The notes: generated from the letters alone by a model not told the origin. 38,440 nucleotides of DNA from Acidobacteriota bacterium (GCA_022820545.1 JAJEFG010000088.1:1-38440); one strand, 5' to 3'. Positions 1-8,479 are shown, counted from the first letter of the stretch. A program made the numbers and translations.

Positions 1-62
1 GGCGGGCGGGGGGGGTGGGGTGTTGGGCGGGGGGGGCGGCCGCCCCCGCCCCCCCCCCCCAC
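1..62. repeat. G-run/C-run low-complexity edge with hairpin potential
   Basis: The first 62 bases are nearly pure G and then nearly pure C around a GGCGGCCGCC centre, so the strand can fold back on itself. It lies just past the stop codon of the lectin-like gene, so it could act as a terminator stem. Its position at the window edge and near-homopolymer make-up also fit an assembly or sequencing artefact. No coding content. Confidence 0.5.
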
Positions 63-68
63 GACCGA

Positions 69-731
69 CTAACGCATCGCGAAGCAGTAGAAGAGGCCGT
101 CCCCTCCCGTGCCCCGGAGGTCCTCCTGCCCGCAGCCGCGCGAGGCGTGGGACGCGTTCCAGGACGTGGGGTTGGCGCCGCCGCCCACCCGGTCGTGGTG
201 GCCCACCATGGCGCTGCCGTCCGCGGAACTGCTCGTCCAGTTGGAGCAGGTGGTGTCACCGTCGCCCATGGCGGCCATCCCGTCCTCGGCGGTGCCGGTG
301 ATGATGTCGTGGCGGTTCACGTCGTCGCCGCGGCCGCTGATGACCTCGCCGTTCTCGGAGATCGAGTTCTCCTTGCTCAGCTTGTTGTTCTCGCTGTGCA
401 GGTCGGCGACGTCGCTCGCCACCATGACGCCGTTCGCGTTGTGCCAGGGTCCGGCGCCGATGCGGTCCTTCGCGTTCACGCCACCGTCTCCGGTGGTGCT
501 CAGGTAGGCGCGCCAGGTGAGGCCGCTCGCGGCGCCGCCCTCTTCGGCCAGCATGGCGCAGTGGGCGTCGGCGCCCTCGAGTCCGCCGAGGTTCGCGCCG
601 TCACCCGGCCCCCGGCTGGTGAGGAAGAAAGTCATGTCCGACTGGGCGGGAACCGGCGCCGGGGCAGACGAGAACGCGACGAGCGCCGGGATTGCTCCGG
701 CGATCAGGAGGAAGAACGAAGCACGCTTCAT
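69..731 (-). CDS. Secreted lectin-like protein
   Basis: A 220-residue exported protein. It begins with a Sec-type signal peptide (MKRA, then a hydrophobic stretch to about residue 25, with a likely cut after PVPAQS). The mature part has the pattern of small bacterial proteins often annotated as lectins: a GxNLGGLxGADAHC start, a WRAYLST segment, RIGxGPWHN, a GRGDxxNRHD motif, a TTCxNWTSS motif, GHHDR, and a C-terminal RGCGQ...GLFYCFA. The four mature cysteines (HC, TTC, RGC, YC) could form two disulfides. A good AGGAG ribosome site lies just upstream of the ATG. Sugar binding is only inferred from the family label. It is monocistronic and convergent with nothing visible. Confidence 0.75.
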   Translation of the reverse strand: MKRASFFLLIAGAIPALVAFSSAPAPVPAQSDMTFFLTSRGPGDGANLGGLEGADAHCAMLAEEGGAASGLTWRAYLSTTGDGGVNAKDRIGAGPWHNANGVMVASDVADLHSENNKLSKENSISENGEVISGRGDDVNRHDIITGTAEDGMAAMGDGDTTCSNWTSSSADGSAMVGHHDRVGGGANPTSWNASHASRGCGQEDLRGTGGDGLFYCFAMR

Positions 732-827
732 GGGAAGCTCCTTTCCGGCGCGGTTGGCCGGACCGCTGATTGTAAGAAAACGCCGGTTGTGCGCGGCGCC
801 CGTCCGCGCTTCCCGGCGTCCGGGGCT

Positions 828-1118
828 TCAACCGGGGAGCAGTGCGAGGAAGTCTTCGAGGGGAAGGACCTCCACGCCGTCCAGCAACAGCGGCCTCGTT
901 CCGAGGAAGACCAGGATCTTGCGGGTCACCTGGGGGTTCCGGTAGGCCAGCCCCTTGAGGCCGCGCAACATGTTGGTGTGGACCCGCCGGCCGGATTTCA
1001 CTTCGATGCCCCACGTCTCGCGGCCGAAAGAGAGGACGAAGTCCACCTCGACCCCGTGACGCGTCCGGTAGTGGTGGAGCGTCGCCGGGGAACCCGCTCC
1101 CCGGTCAGGACGCCCGGT
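828..1118 (-). pseudogene. C-terminal remnant of a DUF4143-type AAA ATPase
   Basis: The open frame upstream of an apparent Met reads HHYRTRHGVEVDF followed by an EVKSG motif. This is the PD-(D/E)XK-like tail that closes AAA/DUF4143 ATPases (compare NAEVDY...IEVKAG in the intact gene at 7077-8477). The Walker A, Walker B and central regions are absent. The readable sequence starts directly beside the stop codon of the YkvI-like gene. I read it as the last 95 or so codons of a gene whose front was deleted. A short start at position 1046 would give a 72-residue protein, but nothing suggests that it is functional. Confidence 0.7.
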
Positions 1119-2207
1119 CTACCGGAGCCGCCGGGCGCCGTACCAGAGGAGCGGGATGATGAAGATGACCCAGAACCCGTAGGTCAGGATCCGGTAGCCG
1201 ATCCCGATCAGGTCCTCGAGGCCCGCCTGGGCGAGCAGAATCGCGGCCAGCAGCACGACGGTGGAGGTCGTCGGCCGCAGCCACGTCTTCAGCTCGCGGC
1301 CTCCCTCCTCCATCGCGCGCGCCACCCGCTCGTTGACCGCGTGGATCAGGCTGGTCGCGGTTTCGATCAGGGTGCCGAACAGGACCACCTGGAAGCCGAA
1401 CAGGAGGAGCGGCGAACCGATCTCCGCCAGCAGGGTGAGCGAGGGGACGGTCTCCTCGATCATCCCGGAGCCGAGGCCGGCGATCGCGATGAAGAAGAGG
1501 ACGGCGGGAATGATCGCGATGGGCCCCGCGAGCATCCCGGCCACCATGGCGTCGCGGCGCGTCCTCAGGTGGTGCGCGCAGAACAGGACGGCCGGAAGCG
1601 TGCCCACGTTGTAGGCCATGTACTCGACGCCGCCGAGAACCCAGTCGCTCGTGGCCTCTCCGGCGGTGAGAGCGGTTCCGATCTCCGGCCCGAAGACGCG
1701 GAACGCGGCGACGAGCACCACGATGTACACCGCGTAGAGGGCCATGGACCAGAAGGACAGGAAGTTCTCGACGGTGCTGGTGCCCTTCAGGACGAGGTAG
1801 CCCACCGCGACCAAGATGGCGAGCACTCCGACGGCGTAGGGGAGCCCGAGCGAGCGCGAGACGATCTCGCCGCCCGCCGCCGCCACCACCGAAACGACCA
1901 CCAGCATCGCGGCGAGGTAGGTGACCTCGTAGAGCCAGTTCCACCGGCCCAGGAGTTCGCGGGTCAGGGTCCGGTAGTCGTAGGAACCGACCCGCCGGGC
2001 GATCTCGAAGGTGAGGGCGCAGACGAGGGACCACAGCGGCGTCGTCACCAGGAGCATTCCCAGCAGCCCCCCGAGGACGCCCTTGGTCAGGAAGAAGTCC
2101 ACGAGTTCCCGCCCGGTGCCGTACCCGCCCGCAATCACCATGGACTGGAAGCAGAAACCGGGCAGCAGGTACCGCTGGAACCAATCGGAGCGGAGCGGAT
2201 TCTTCAA
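1119..2207 (-). CDS. YkvI-like multi-pass membrane protein
   Basis: A 362-residue inner-membrane protein with about ten hydrophobic helices and short loops. The N-terminal motif around residues 26-38 (AGGYGTGRELVDF) and the later EYMAYNVGTLPA and IETATSLIHAVNER segments match the uncharacterised YkvI family (COG3949), which is distantly related to APC/NSS-type transporters. No substrate can be assigned. The start is a TTG preceded by GGGAGGG, and I see no better start. It lies 70 bases downstream of the SixA-like gene on the same strand and may share its transcript. The DUF4143 remnant begins immediately after its stop codon. Confidence 0.75.
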   Translation of the reverse strand: MKNPLRSDWFQRYLLPGFCFQSMVIAGGYGTGRELVDFFLTKGVLGGLLGMLLVTTPLWSLVCALTFEIARRVGSYDYRTLTRELLGRWNWLYEVTYLAAMLVVVSVVAAAGGEIVSRSLGLPYAVGVLAILVAVGYLVLKGTSTVENFLSFWSMALYAVYIVVLVAAFRVFGPEIGTALTAGEATSDWVLGGVEYMAYNVGTLPAVLFCAHHLRTRRDAMVAGMLAGPIAIIPAVLFFIAIAGLGSGMIEETVPSLTLLAEIGSPLLLFGFQVVLFGTLIETATSLIHAVNERVARAMEEGGRELKTWLRPTTSTVVLLAAILLAQAGLEDLIGIGYRILTYGFWVIFIIPLLWYGARRLR

Positions 2208-2277
2208 GGGGCCCTCCCCGGCAAGGGGCGGCCAAGGATACCCGGGGCTCCGCGGGGGTTGCGGCCCGGACCGTCGT

Positions 2278-2775
2278 TCAGTCCCGGGGGAGTTCGCGGG
2301 GCCGGACGAACGCGTCCACGGTGGCCTTGGCCGGGGAGAGCCCCGCCCAGTCGGGGGCCGGAGCCCGCGCCACCAGGAGGGCGGCGGTGGGGAAATGCGC
2401 GTAGCGGCCCAGGAAACGGGCCGCGAGGTCTTCCATGCCGGGGTTGTGGGCCACCACCAGCAGGGGAGATGTGCTTCCGCCCTCCGCGGCGACGATCTCC
2501 ACGATCTCGTCCGGACTCGATCCGTAGAGGTCGGGGACCAGTGTCAAGGCGCCCGGCGGGGCGCCCGCCGCTTCGAGCGCGAGTTCGGCGGTGGTCCTTG
2601 CCCGAACCGCCGTGGAGACGAGCGCCGCCGCCGGGACGAATCCCTGTTTCCGCAGGTAACGGCCCATGCGGGGCGCATCCCGGAGGCCGCGCGGCGCGAG
2701 GGGCCGGTCATGGTCCCGGAGGCCGGGATGGTTCCAGGCGGACTTGGCGTGACGCAGCAGGAGCAGCCGCAGCAT
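2278..2775 (-). CDS. SixA-like histidine phosphatase
   Basis: A 165-residue cytoplasmic protein of the histidine phosphatase superfamily. The N-terminal LLRHAKSAW motif supplies the phospho-accepting His9 with Arg8. The second catalytic His is H110 in VVAHNPGMED, and STAVRARTTAE carries the usual supporting arginine. Length and motifs fit SixA, which removes phosphate from phosphohistidine (for example on HPt domains), but the real substrate cannot be read from sequence. Its ATG shares one base with the TGA of the dehydratase gene upstream, so translation is probably coupled. Confidence 0.85.
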   Translation of the reverse strand: MLRLLLLRHAKSAWNHPGLRDHDRPLAPRGLRDAPRMGRYLRKQGFVPAAALVSTAVRARTTAELALEAAGAPPGALTLVPDLYGSSPDEIVEIVAAEGGSTSPLLVVAHNPGMEDLAARFLGRYAHFPTAALLVARAPAPDWAGLSPAKATVDAFVRPRELPRD

Positions 2776-3761
2776 CAGGGTGCTCCGTAAGCCTCCGCGA
2801 CCGAGTTCGCGCCGGCGAGAATCCGGGAGTACACGGCCGGGTCCACGTTGCCCCCGGTGACGACGACCAGGACCTCCCGGTCCTCGAACCGTTCGGGACT
2901 CGTGAGCAGCGCCCCGATCCCGAGCGCCCCGGTGGGCTCCGCCTTCAGGTTGGCCTGGGTGAAGAGCGCCCGTACTCCTCCGGCGATCTGCGCCTCGGGC
3001 ACTTCGACGATGTCCCGGATCCCCTTGCTCAGGATCGTCCAGTTGTTCTCGCCGAGTTGAGGCAGCCGGGCCCCGTCGGCCAGCGAGAGCGCCTCGCCGG
3101 CGTGGCTCACGAGTTCGCCGCGGCGGAGGGACTCGGCGGCGTCGTTCGCGAGGAGCGGCTCGGCGCCCACCACGGGAACTTCGGGAAGTCCCGCCGAGCG
3201 CAGGCCGGTGAGGATGCCGGAGCTGATTCCCCCGCCGCCGATGGGAACGACGACCACGGCCTTCTGCCGCCTGGCCGGCGAGAAGCGGGCCAGGCGGGCC
3301 GCGATCTCGACCCCGAGCGTCGCGTTGCCGGCGATGACCGCCGGATCGGCGTAGGCGCTGGCTACCTCCGCCTCGGGGAAGGTCCGGAGGACCCGCTCCA
3401 CGCCTTCCTCCCGCGACTCCTTCTCCACGTCCGTGAACTCCACCGCGGCCCCGTGGCTCTGAACCGCCTCGATCTTCACCCGGGCGGAAATGGACGGCAT
3501 CACGATGGTGGCCTGCTTCCGCAGCAGGCGGCAGGCCAGCGCCAGCGCCTGACCGAAGTTGCCGGAGGAAGCGGCGACGAGGTGCCCGGCGGATGCCGTT
3601 CGGGCGCGATGGAAGGCGGCGCGGAACTTGAAGCTCCCGGTGCGCTGGAAGGTCTCGGTCACCAGGGTCACGCGGAGCCCGAGCGCCGCCCGCAACCTCT
3701 CGGGCTCGATCCAGGTCGTGGGCCGCACCGCGAAGGGTCGGTCGGGGACGGTCAGGTTCAT
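2775..3761 (-). CDS. PLP-dependent serine/threonine dehydratase
   Basis: A 328-residue fold-type II PLP enzyme. Lys45 in the FQRTGSFKFRAA motif should bind the cofactor, the SSGNFGQ segment (residues 65-71) should hold the substrate carboxylate, and the PIGGGGISSG loop (about 173-182) should cradle the phosphate. This fits a catabolic-type threonine or serine dehydratase, or a related racemase, without a C-terminal ACT domain. It would deaminate Thr to 2-oxobutanoate or Ser to pyruvate. Its ATG overlaps the upstream gene's stop by four bases (ATGA). Dehydratase versus serine racemase cannot be separated by eye. Confidence 0.85.
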   Translation of the reverse strand: MNLTVPDRPFAVRPTTWIEPERLRAALGLRVTLVTETFQRTGSFKFRAAFHRARTASAGHLVAASSGNFGQALALACRLLRKQATIVMPSISARVKIEAVQSHGAAVEFTDVEKESREEGVERVLRTFPEAEVASAYADPAVIAGNATLGVEIAARLARFSPARRQKAVVVVPIGGGGISSGILTGLRSAGLPEVPVVGAEPLLANDAAESLRRGELVSHAGEALSLADGARLPQLGENNWTILSKGIRDIVEVPEAQIAGGVRALFTQANLKAEPTGALGIGALLTSPERFEDREVLVVVTGGNVDPAVYSRILAGANSVAEAYGAP

Positions 3762-5221
3762 GGTTCGTCTTCTCGGGCGGTTTCCGGAATCACCCGGTCC
3801 AGGATTCTCTCCGGGTCGGTTTCGCCGCTCTCGTCCTGCACGTCGCGGCTGCGGTCGAGAATCCGTCCGACCGCCTTGCCCGGCGCGATGTTGCGCGCCA
3901 GCACGTGCCTTCCGCTGACCACGTCCTCCGGTGGCCCGCGGAACACTCCGGCGGCTTCCGCCCGCTCCCGGAACACCTCGCCCTCGGGGAACCGTCCGGC
4001 CAGCGCGTTTTCCGTGGTGCGTCCGAGCTGGTCCGCGGTGGCGACCCGCAGGAGGGCCTCGAGGGTGGTCCCGGCGGCGGCCATCTCGCGGGCCAGCCGC
4101 CGGTAGGCGGCGCGCTTCGCTCCCTGCCTCGGATAAAACGCCGGCGCCAGGTGGCGGCGGGTCAGGGCCTCCACCTCGTCCACCAGCGCGCGGGGCGCCC
4201 GCAGCCCTTCGAGGAAGCGGCGGGCGAGCGGCGCTCCGGCGGCATCGTGGGCGTAGGCGGTGATGCGTCCGCGCCGCTCCCGGGTGGTGGCCGGCTTGCC
4301 GAAGTCATGGCAGAGGGCGGCGAACAGGAGGGCCCGCCCGGCTTCGCGATCGCCGGGCTCCAATGCAGCCGCCCGGTCCACCGACAGCAGGGTGTGCTCG
4401 AAGACATCTCCCTCGGGATGCCACTCGGGATCCTGGGGAACCCCACGGAGGGCGTCCACCTCCGGCAGGAACCGGAGGAGCCGGGTGGCGGCGAGAAAAC
4501 GGAGCCCTCGTGACGGTTCCCGGCCGTGGAGCAGTTTCTCGAGTTCGTCCAGGATCCGTTCCGGACTGAGCTCGGAGAGGTCGAGTCCGGCGCACAGGCC
4601 GTGCAGTTCTTCGTCGGCCGTGAAGCCGAAGCGGGAAGCGAACGCGGCCACCCGCAGTCCGCGGAGCGGGTCCTCGGGGAACTTCCCCGGGTCCGTGGCG
4701 CGCATCACCCCTCGGGCGAGATCGCGGGCCCCGCCGTAGGGGTCGAACAACTCGCCGGTCAGGGGGTCGAGTCCCATGGCGTTGAGGGTGAGGTCCCGGC
4801 GCCGGGCCGCCTCCTCGAAACTCATGCCGGGGTCCACCACGACCTCGAAACCCAGGTGTCCCGGCCCGGTCTTCGATTCCCGGCGCGGCAGGGCGACCTC
4901 GAGGGCGAGGCCCCCGACGCGGAGCACGGGAAAGGCCCGGCCGATCCGGCGGACCTTTCCGAGCGGCCGCAGCGCCCGTTCGAGTTTGCGCACCGGCAGG
5001 CCGAACACCTCGAGGTCCGGCTCGCCCGTGGAACGGCCGAGCATGCCGTCCCGGACGAAGCCCCCGACCACCAGGACGCGGCCGCCGGCCTGCCCGACGG
5101 TGACCGCGACCCGCCGGGCGTCGCCTGCGGGACCGGTGGCTTCCTCCGGGATCGAGCGTACCGGCGCAAGCGGGAACCGGGCCGCTGCCGACCCCTCGGC
5201 ACCCTCGTCTCGCCGGGTCAA
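3758..5221 (-). CDS. CCA-adding-type tRNA nucleotidyltransferase/HD protein
   Basis: A protein of about 487 residues. It starts with a class II nucleotidyltransferase head: VVGGFVRDGMLG, PRRESK, an RRDLTLNAMGLDP motif and an EDPLRGLRVAAF primer-binding segment. An HD phosphohydrolase domain follows (HPEGDVFEHT and CHDFGKPATT). The architecture fits enzymes that add or repair the tRNA CCA end. The usual metal-binding DxD is E-P-D here (GEPDLEVFG), a conservative change at the first acid. The start is uncertain: TTG at 5221 forms a TTGA overlap with the MOSC stop, while another TTG at 5248 would overlap that gene by 31 bases. I prefer 5221. The gene couples to the dehydratase through ATGA. Confidence 0.85.
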   Translation of the reverse strand: MTRRDEGAEGSAAARFPLAPVRSIPEEATGPAGDARRVAVTVGQAGGRVLVVGGFVRDGMLGRSTGEPDLEVFGLPVRKLERALRPLGKVRRIGRAFPVLRVGGLALEVALPRRESKTGPGHLGFEVVVDPGMSFEEAARRRDLTLNAMGLDPLTGELFDPYGGARDLARGVMRATDPGKFPEDPLRGLRVAAFASRFGFTADEELHGLCAGLDLSELSPERILDELEKLLHGREPSRGLRFLAATRLLRFLPEVDALRGVPQDPEWHPEGDVFEHTLLSVDRAAALEPGDREAGRALLFAALCHDFGKPATTRERRGRITAYAHDAAGAPLARRFLEGLRAPRALVDEVEALTRRHLAPAFYPRQGAKRAAYRRLAREMAAAGTTLEALLRVATADQLGRTTENALAGRFPEGEVFRERAEAAGVFRGPPEDVVSGRHVLARNIAPGKAVGRILDRSRDVQDESGETDPERILDRVIPETAREDEP

Positions 5222-5700
5222 GGACCGGGAGGTCCGGGTTCCGCCCAACCGACCGGATCGCCGATCCGAATCCTTCCGCCGCTCACCACTTCGCCGAAAG
5301 CCCCTCCGCGCCAGTCGGGGGCCAGTGAGTCGCGCATCCGCAGCGCCGCGCCGTCCATCCGTTCGCAGGGCTTCGTTTCCCCGTGGATCAGGATCCGGGT
5401 CCCGCCCACCGCGAGCGTGCGTCCGATGGTCTCCCGGAAGTCGACCCCGGTCACGAGCAGGTTCGCGCGCCGGAGGGCCGGGTCCGCGTCAGGCTGACCG
5501 GCTTCGTCGGCCGCGCGCTCCCAGGCTTCCCGCGAGAGGACGGTGACCTGGCGCTTCCCCCGGGCGGGTGCGGAGTTTTCGAGCCCCTCGCCGGCGATGA
5601 GTTCCCCTTCGGACCGGGACATCATGGGTTCCCCGCGGGCTCCCTTGGCCCAGATGGCGAGGAGGCTGCCGCTCTGGTGGTTGGTGGTTGGTTCTGCCAT
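5218..5700 (-). CDS. MOSC-domain protein
   Basis: A 160-residue single-domain MOSC protein, the fold found at the C-terminus of molybdenum cofactor sulfurase. The conserved Cys is C112 in HGETKPCERMD, and the family pattern continues with the R-NLLVTGVDF segment and the closing GGRIRIGD. Such proteins bind or transfer sulfur or act on molybdenum cofactor, but the partner here is unknown. The first gene of the minus-strand set that runs to SixA, it is divergent from mnmA across 95 bases. The ATG start is clear. Confidence 0.85.
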   Translation of the reverse strand: MAEPTTNHQSGSLLAIWAKGARGEPMMSRSEGELIAGEGLENSAPARGKRQVTVLSREAWERAADEAGQPDADPALRRANLLVTGVDFRETIGRTLAVGGTRILIHGETKPCERMDGAALRMRDSLAPDWRGGAFGEVVSGGRIRIGDPVGWAEPGPPGP

Positions 5701-5795
5701 GGAGGATCTGGGGGCGCGCCGGGGCGCTGCGTCAACCCGGCGGAATCCTACCGCCGTTGCGGCGCCGCGTCATGATTCGCGAGGGTTCGATCGGA

Positions 5796-6905
5796 ATGCG
5801 CATCGCCGTGCTCGCGTCGGGAGGGGTGGACAGTTCCGTCGCTCTTGCCACGCTGGCGCAGGCGGGTCACGACGTGCACGCCTTCTACCTGAAGGTCTGG
5901 CTCGAGGATGAACTCGAGCACCTCGGCGAGTGCCCCTGGGAGGAGGACCTCCGCTACGCCCGCGCCGTCGCCGGACAGTTCGGGGTCCCGCTCACCGTGA
6001 TCCCGCTGCAGCGCGCCTACCGGGAGGGCGTCGTCGCCTACCTCCTCGAGGAACTCGAGCGTGGAGGGACGCCGAGTCCCGATCTCTTCTGCAACGCGCG
6101 GATCAAGTTCGGGGCCTTCGCCGACTGGGTGGACGCCGAGGTCCCCGGTGGACGTTTCGAGAGGGTGGCGACCGGACATTACGCGCGGCGGGTCGAGACC
6201 GCGGACGGCATCGAGCTGCACCGGGCTCCCGACCCGGTGAAGGACCAGACCTATTTCCTCTCCCGGATCAGCGGCCGCCAGCTCGAGCGGTCGTCGTTTC
6301 CGGTGGGCGACCTGCGGAAGACCGACGTCCGGCGGCTCGCCGCCCGGCTCGGGCTCGCGCCGCAGGACCGCCGGGACAGTCAGGGCATCTGCTTTCTCGG
6401 GGGCGTGCGGTACCGCGACTTCGTCACCGCCCACCTCGGCGACCGGCCGGGGCCGGTCGTCGACGAGGCGACGGGAGACGAGATCGGCACCCACCGCGGG
6501 CACTGGCTGTTCACGATCGGCCAGCGGCGGGGCCTCGGCCTGGCCGGCGGCCCGTGGTTCGTCGCCGGCAAGGACCCGCGGGCGAACCGGGTCATCGTGC
6601 GCCGGGGAGCCGGCCGGCCGGCGAAGCGATGCCTGGTGGAGGACCTGCACTGGATCGGGGGCGGCGCGCCGTCCGGCTCGGAGCGCCTGCAGGTCCGGGT
6701 GCGGCACGGACCGGAACTGATCCCGGCGCAGGTGTGGTGGGACGAGACCGGGGCAGGGGAGGTCGTGCTCGACGAGCCGGACGAGGGCCTCGCTCCGGGT
6801 CAGTTCGCGGTGCTGTACCGCGGGACGCGCTGTCTCGGCGCGGGCCGGATCGCGGGTGCGGACGTCGCGACGGTCCCGTCGCCGGTCTCGGTGGAACGCG
6901 TCTGA
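5796..6905 (+). CDS. mnmA: tRNA 2-thiouridine(34) synthase MnmA
   Basis: A 369-residue thiouridylase that installs sulfur on U34 of the Lys, Glu and Gln tRNAs. The ATP PP-loop is SGGVDSSV (residues 8-15). The catalytic pair is Cys99 (LFCNARIKFG) and Cys199 (SQGICFLGG). ATGHYAR and the C-terminal GQRRGLGL and GQFAVLY segments are also present. The KVWLEDE...ECPWEEDL insert resembles the organelle/plastid-like MnmA subgroup. I chose the ATG at 5796 because a GAGGG lies about 11 bases upstream and the protein starts right at the Rossmann strand; an ATG at 5772 is possible. It is divergent from the MOSC gene. Confidence 0.95.
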   Translation: MRIAVLASGGVDSSVALATLAQAGHDVHAFYLKVWLEDELEHLGECPWEEDLRYARAVAGQFGVPLTVIPLQRAYREGVVAYLLEELERGGTPSPDLFCNARIKFGAFADWVDAEVPGGRFERVATGHYARRVETADGIELHRAPDPVKDQTYFLSRISGRQLERSSFPVGDLRKTDVRRLAARLGLAPQDRRDSQGICFLGGVRYRDFVTAHLGDRPGPVVDEATGDEIGTHRGHWLFTIGQRRGLGLAGGPWFVAGKDPRANRVIVRRGAGRPAKRCLVEDLHWIGGGAPSGSERLQVRVRHGPELIPAQVWWDETGAGEVVLDEPDEGLAPGQFAVLYRGTRCLGAGRIAGADVATVPSPVSVERV

Positions 6906-6952
6906 TATCGCCCGACGGGCGCCCCCGGACAGCCCGATCGCCTGTCGGCACG

Positions 6953-7034
6953 AAACACACCCCTGTTTCGATGGTTCAAATATCAAAACACACCCCTGTT
7001 TTTCCACTCAATGTGGTGAAACACACCTCTGTTT
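6953..7034 (+). promoter_or_regulatory. Three phased palindromic repeats upstream of DUF4143 gene
   Basis: A 16-base element, AAACACACCCCTGTTT, occurs at 6953-6968, 6986-7001 and 7019-7034 (third copy CCTC for CCCC). Starts are exactly 33 bases apart, so the sites sit on the same face of the helix every three turns. Each copy is an interrupted palindrome (AAACA-N6-TGTTT, extending to GAAACA/TGTTTC in copy 1). The 17-base gaps are unrelated to each other. An 11-base inverted repeat (6980-6990 with 7030-7040) also links copies 2 and 3. The array ends 42 bases before the ATPase start and looks like a multi-dimer operator. Confidence 0.75.
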
Positions 7035-7076
7035 TGATATCATGGGCTCGGCGCACCTTCGGCGCCGGACTCTTTG

Positions 7077-8477
7077 ATGGATCGCAAGCAGTTCACCCGG
7101 CTTGAGGACTGGCTGGCGAGATCGGATCGCAAGCCGCTGATCCTGCGCGGCGCGCGGCAGGTCGGCAAGTCAACTCTGGTCCGGCTGTTCGCGGAGCGGT
7201 GCAGGCGCCCGCTGGCCGAGGTCAATCTGGAGCGCCACCCGGACCTGGCACCCGCCTTCGCGCGGAACGACCCCGCCTATCTGCTGAACGTGCTGGAGAC
7301 ATTGCCGGGCATCGGCGCGATCGGCCCCCGAGGAATCCTGTTCCTCGACGAGATCCAGTCGGTACCCGAAGCCATCCCCGCGCTTCGCTACCTGCGCGAG
7401 GACATGGGCGACCTCCCGGTGTTGGCCGCCGGGTCTCTGCTCGATTTTGCCCTTGCCGACCACCGGCTCTCCATGCCGGTCGGCCGGGTGGCGTACCTCC
7501 ACATGGGGCCCATGACCTTCTCGGAGTTCCTGAACGCCGTCGGCGCCGAACAGCTTGCCTCCCGGATCGCCGCCTTCGAAATCGAACGCGGCCTGGACCC
7601 GGCGATCCACCGTCGGCTGCTCGAGCTGCTCCGGACGTATCTCTTCACCGGTGGGATGCCGGAGGCCGTCCACACGTTCGCCCGCTCCCGCCGCTTCCGG
7701 GAGGTCAGCGAAGTCCACGGTTCCATCATCGAGACCTACCGGGAGGACTTCCCCAGGTACGTCGGCTCCCGGAGCCTTGCCCGCATCCTGGGTGTCTTCA
7801 ACTTCGCGGCCCGGAGCGTGGGAAAGAAGGTCAAGTACGTCCACGTCTCGAGGGAGGACCAGGCGGCGATGGTTCGAGCCGACATCGAGTCACTGTGCAT
7901 GGCGCGCGTCCTCGCGAAGGTCGTCCACAGTCATTCGTCCGGCCTGCCGCTCCAGGCCGACACTGACCCCCGGACGTACAAACTCCTCTTCATGGACGTC
8001 GGCCTCATGAACGCGGTATGCGGCCTGGACTGGGCGGCGATCGGGAGCATGGGCGAGACCCGACTCGTGAATGAAGGTGCCGTGGCGGAACAATTCATCG
8101 GACAGCACCTGCAGGACCTGCTCGCCGGCTCGCCGAATCGCGAGCTGACCTACTGGCTTCGCGAAGGCCGGTCCGCCAACGCGGAAGTGGACTACGTGGC
8201 TGCGTTCGGCGGCCGCATCGTCCCCATCGAGGTGAAGGCGGGAGCGAGCGGAAGCCTGAAGTCGCTCCATCAGTTCGTCGCCGACAAGGGCGCCTCGCTC
8301 GCGGTCCGCTTCGATACCGGACCGCCCTCGGTCCAGACCGTCCGCACCACCGTGCGGCGGGCGGGAACGCCTACCGGGGTGGAGTACCGACTCGTTTCCC
8401 TGCCGCTCTATCTGGTCGAACGGCTGCCGGCTGTCCTGCGAACCATGCCCAGGGAGCGGGGCCCGGTCGAGGCGTGA
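7077..8477 (+). CDS. AAA ATPase with DUF4143 domain
   Basis: A 466-residue protein of the widespread AAA/DUF4143 family. Walker A is GARQVGKST (residues 25-33), Walker B is ILFLDEIQ (about 87-94), and a GSLLDF sensor-type segment follows. The DUF4143 part closes with a PD-(D/E)XK-like motif, AEVDY...VPIEVKAG, at about residues 367-390. Family members are common accessory genes of unsettled function; nuclease activity is not established. The ATG at 7077 directly follows an in-frame TTG. The three phased repeats upstream are its likely control region. A broken relative lies at 828-1118. Confidence 0.85.
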   Translation: MDRKQFTRLEDWLARSDRKPLILRGARQVGKSTLVRLFAERCRRPLAEVNLERHPDLAPAFARNDPAYLLNVLETLPGIGAIGPRGILFLDEIQSVPEAIPALRYLREDMGDLPVLAAGSLLDFALADHRLSMPVGRVAYLHMGPMTFSEFLNAVGAEQLASRIAAFEIERGLDPAIHRRLLELLRTYLFTGGMPEAVHTFARSRRFREVSEVHGSIIETYREDFPRYVGSRSLARILGVFNFAARSVGKKVKYVHVSREDQAAMVRADIESLCMARVLAKVVHSHSSGLPLQADTDPRTYKLLFMDVGLMNAVCGLDWAAIGSMGETRLVNEGAVAEQFIGQHLQDLLAGSPNRELTYWLREGRSANAEVDYVAAFGGRIVPIEVKAGASGSLKSLHQFVADKGASLAVRFDTGPPSVQTVRTTVRRAGTPTGVEYRLVSLPLYLVERLPAVLRTMPRERGPVEA

Positions 8478-8479
8478 AA

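Noticed and set aside
15..4106. Open frame of 1363 codons on the plus strand
   Set aside because: It lies opposite five well-supported minus-strand genes and is Arg/Gly/Pro/Glu-rich with no domain. It is open only because of the GC content.
6970..6985. GGTTCAAAT resembling a tRNA T-loop
   Set aside because: No matching acceptor, D or anticodon arms around it; it is a gap between operator repeats.
5748..7007. Open frame of 419 codons opposite mnmA
   Set aside because: Low-complexity product antisense to a certain gene.
6953..7034. Three repeats with equal spacers, like a tiny CRISPR array
   Set aside because: The 16-base repeats and 17-base gaps are too short, each repeat is itself a palindrome, and no cas gene is near. 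An operator array fits better.
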